Of a DNA stretch of 6,423 bases, positions 5,982-6,423 are shown piece after piece. Numbering within the stretch: the stretch's first letter is position 1; every line of letters starts with the position of its first letter. A program made the position numbers and the translations under genes. Origin of the DNA: Hyphomicrobiales bacterium (GTDB taxonomy: Bacteria > Pseudomonadota > Alphaproteobacteria > Rhizobiales > Rhizobiaceae); NCBI GenBank assembly GCA_015654965.1, contig JAATGD010000255.1, positions 1 to 6,423 of the forward strand, written 5' to 3'. The notes beneath the pieces are model-generated. The model worked only from the letters and a program-made list of their open reading frames with translations, ran no database searches and had not been told where the DNA came from.

Positions 5982-6196
5982 CAATGTTTCGTGAAACCCT
6001 CACCCCGATCCCGGATCATCAATAGTGCTTGGGAGGATGAAACCATGACGCGCACAGGACGGGTCGAGGGCCAATAGATATTTGTATCTGCAACACTTTT
6101 CTGGTTTTGTACCGACAATCAACCCGACGCGATCAGCAAGCGGGGTGCGGGAATAAAACCGGATAAACCATAACCTATACATTATGTCACAACATA

Positions 6197-6214
6197 TTTG
6201 ACACAGATGTCAAA
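6197..6214. promoter_or_regulatory. Operator-like palindrome O1
   Basis: TTTGACA-CAGA-TGTCAAA is a perfect 7-bp inverted repeat with a 4-bp spacer. It contains TTGACA, a consensus -35 sequence, on both strands. Size and symmetry suit a TetR-type dimer, and the site lies directly upstream of the TetR-like gene. The binding protein is inferred. Confidence 0.6.
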
Positions 6215-6232
6215 TTAGACACACTTGTCCAA
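6215..6232. promoter_or_regulatory. Operator-like palindrome O2
   Basis: TTAGACA-CACT-TGTCCAA repeats the design of O1 (7-bp arms, one mismatch, 4-bp spacer) and abuts it with no gap, centre to centre 18 bp. The shared pattern is TTnGACA-N4-TGTCnAA. A weak promoter for the regulator (TTGTCC 6225-6230, 17 bases, TATGTA 6248-6253) would overlap this site. Confidence 0.55.
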
Positions 6233-6259
6233 AACGTCAAGTCATCATATGTATGGTTC

Positions 6260-6423
6260 ATGAAAGCTGCTGACATAATCGATATAAGCGCCCGCACCGG
6301 CAAGTCCGGCCTTGCCGATAAAACATCGGGTGCATCCGGCATGAAGCCTGGACAGTGCATGAAACGTGATTTCATCCTGTGTTCCGCGGCGCGTGTCTTT
6401 GCCCGCGACGGTTTTCAGGTCGC
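6260..6423 (+). CDS. TetR-like transcriptional regulator, N-terminal part (cut by window end)
   Basis: The visible frame includes KRDFILCSAARVFARDGFQV, which fits the first helices of the TetR DNA-binding domain (ILxAAxxVFAxxGFxxT pattern). The window ends before the recognition helix and the ligand domain, so the ligand and subfamily are unknown. Three in-frame starts are possible: 6260 (MKAADIIDISARTGKSG, a 33-residue tail before MKRD), 6341 (MKPGQCMKRD) and 6359 (MKRD). None has a clear ribosome-binding site. I give 6260 because codon use between 6260 and 6340 looks coding and there is no stop, but 6341 gives the more usual TetR length. Its position, divergent from an efflux gene with palindromes upstream, suggests it represses itself and possibly the transporter. 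Confidence 0.7.
   Translation, partial: MKAADIIDISARTGKSGLADKTSGASGMKPGQCMKRDFILCSAARVFARDGFQV

Larger units (their letters stand above)
5986..6259. other. Regulator-transporter intergenic region
   Basis: No convincing protein gene is seen here. It contains several small palindromes: GTTTC-GT-GAAAC (5986-5997) next to the transporter start, AGATA-TTTG-TATCT (6076-6089), TATGT-CACA-ACATA (6183-6196), and the two larger operator-like sites at 6197-6232. A 10-codon frame with a good ribosome-binding site lies at 6045-6077. The stretch before the regulator is AT-richer than the rest of the window, as expected for promoters. I could not assign a -35/-10 pair for the transporter. Confidence 0.6.

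Noticed and set aside
6000..6182. Minus-strand 60-codon frame upstream of the transporter
   Set aside because: It has no ribosome-binding site, no recognisable motif, and overlaps the palindrome-rich regulatory gap.

Overview
The window looks chromosomal and alphaproteobacterial, most likely from the Brucella/Ochrobactrum group (Hyphomicrobiales). Three things suggest this: the protein sequences, the gene order (DUF2065, hflC, hflK, folA, thyA, a DUF2853 gene), and above all a circularly permuted tmRNA gene of the alphaproteobacterial type. The genus is an inference from gene content; no database search was possible. Most of the window is conserved housekeeping sequence. Only the right-hand end, a transporter and a divergent regulator, has an accessory character.

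Positions 1-2443 (minus strand) hold a membrane-protein quality-control operon: hflK, then hflC overlapping by one base (TAATG), then a small DUF2065 membrane protein 18 bases further on. HflK and HflC are the paired SPFH proteins that surround and modulate the FtsH protease in the inner membrane. A good sigma70-like promoter (TTGAAA, 17 bases, TATAAA) lies in the gap upstream of hflK. Positions 2444-3762 (minus strand) hold thyA and folA, coupled by an ATGA overlap. ThyA oxidises methylene-tetrahydrofolate to dihydrofolate, and FolA reduces it back. Positions 3808-4173 hold a 103-residue DUF2853 protein with a strong ribosome-binding site and a perfect-stem terminator behind it, so it is probably its own transcription unit, upstream of thyA on the same strand.

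Positions about 4395-4742 (plus strand) hold ssrA as a permuted two-piece tmRNA: the acceptor piece ending in CCA comes first, then a spacer that is removed, then the coding piece carrying the tag ANDNKAQGYALAA. The 7-bp acceptor stem, with its G-U alanine identity pair, can be built between the two pieces.

Positions 4752-5981 (minus strand) hold a 12-helix Bcr/CflA-type MFS drug transporter, convergent with ssrA. Divergent from it, the right edge carries the first part of a TetR-like regulator, cut by the window end. Between them, just before the regulator, are two abutting 18-bp palindromes of the same design (7-bp arms, 4-bp spacer), the best candidates for its operators. The simplest reading is a regulator that controls itself and perhaps the transporter. 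I see no CRISPR array, insertion sequence, prophage or clearly novel defence system.
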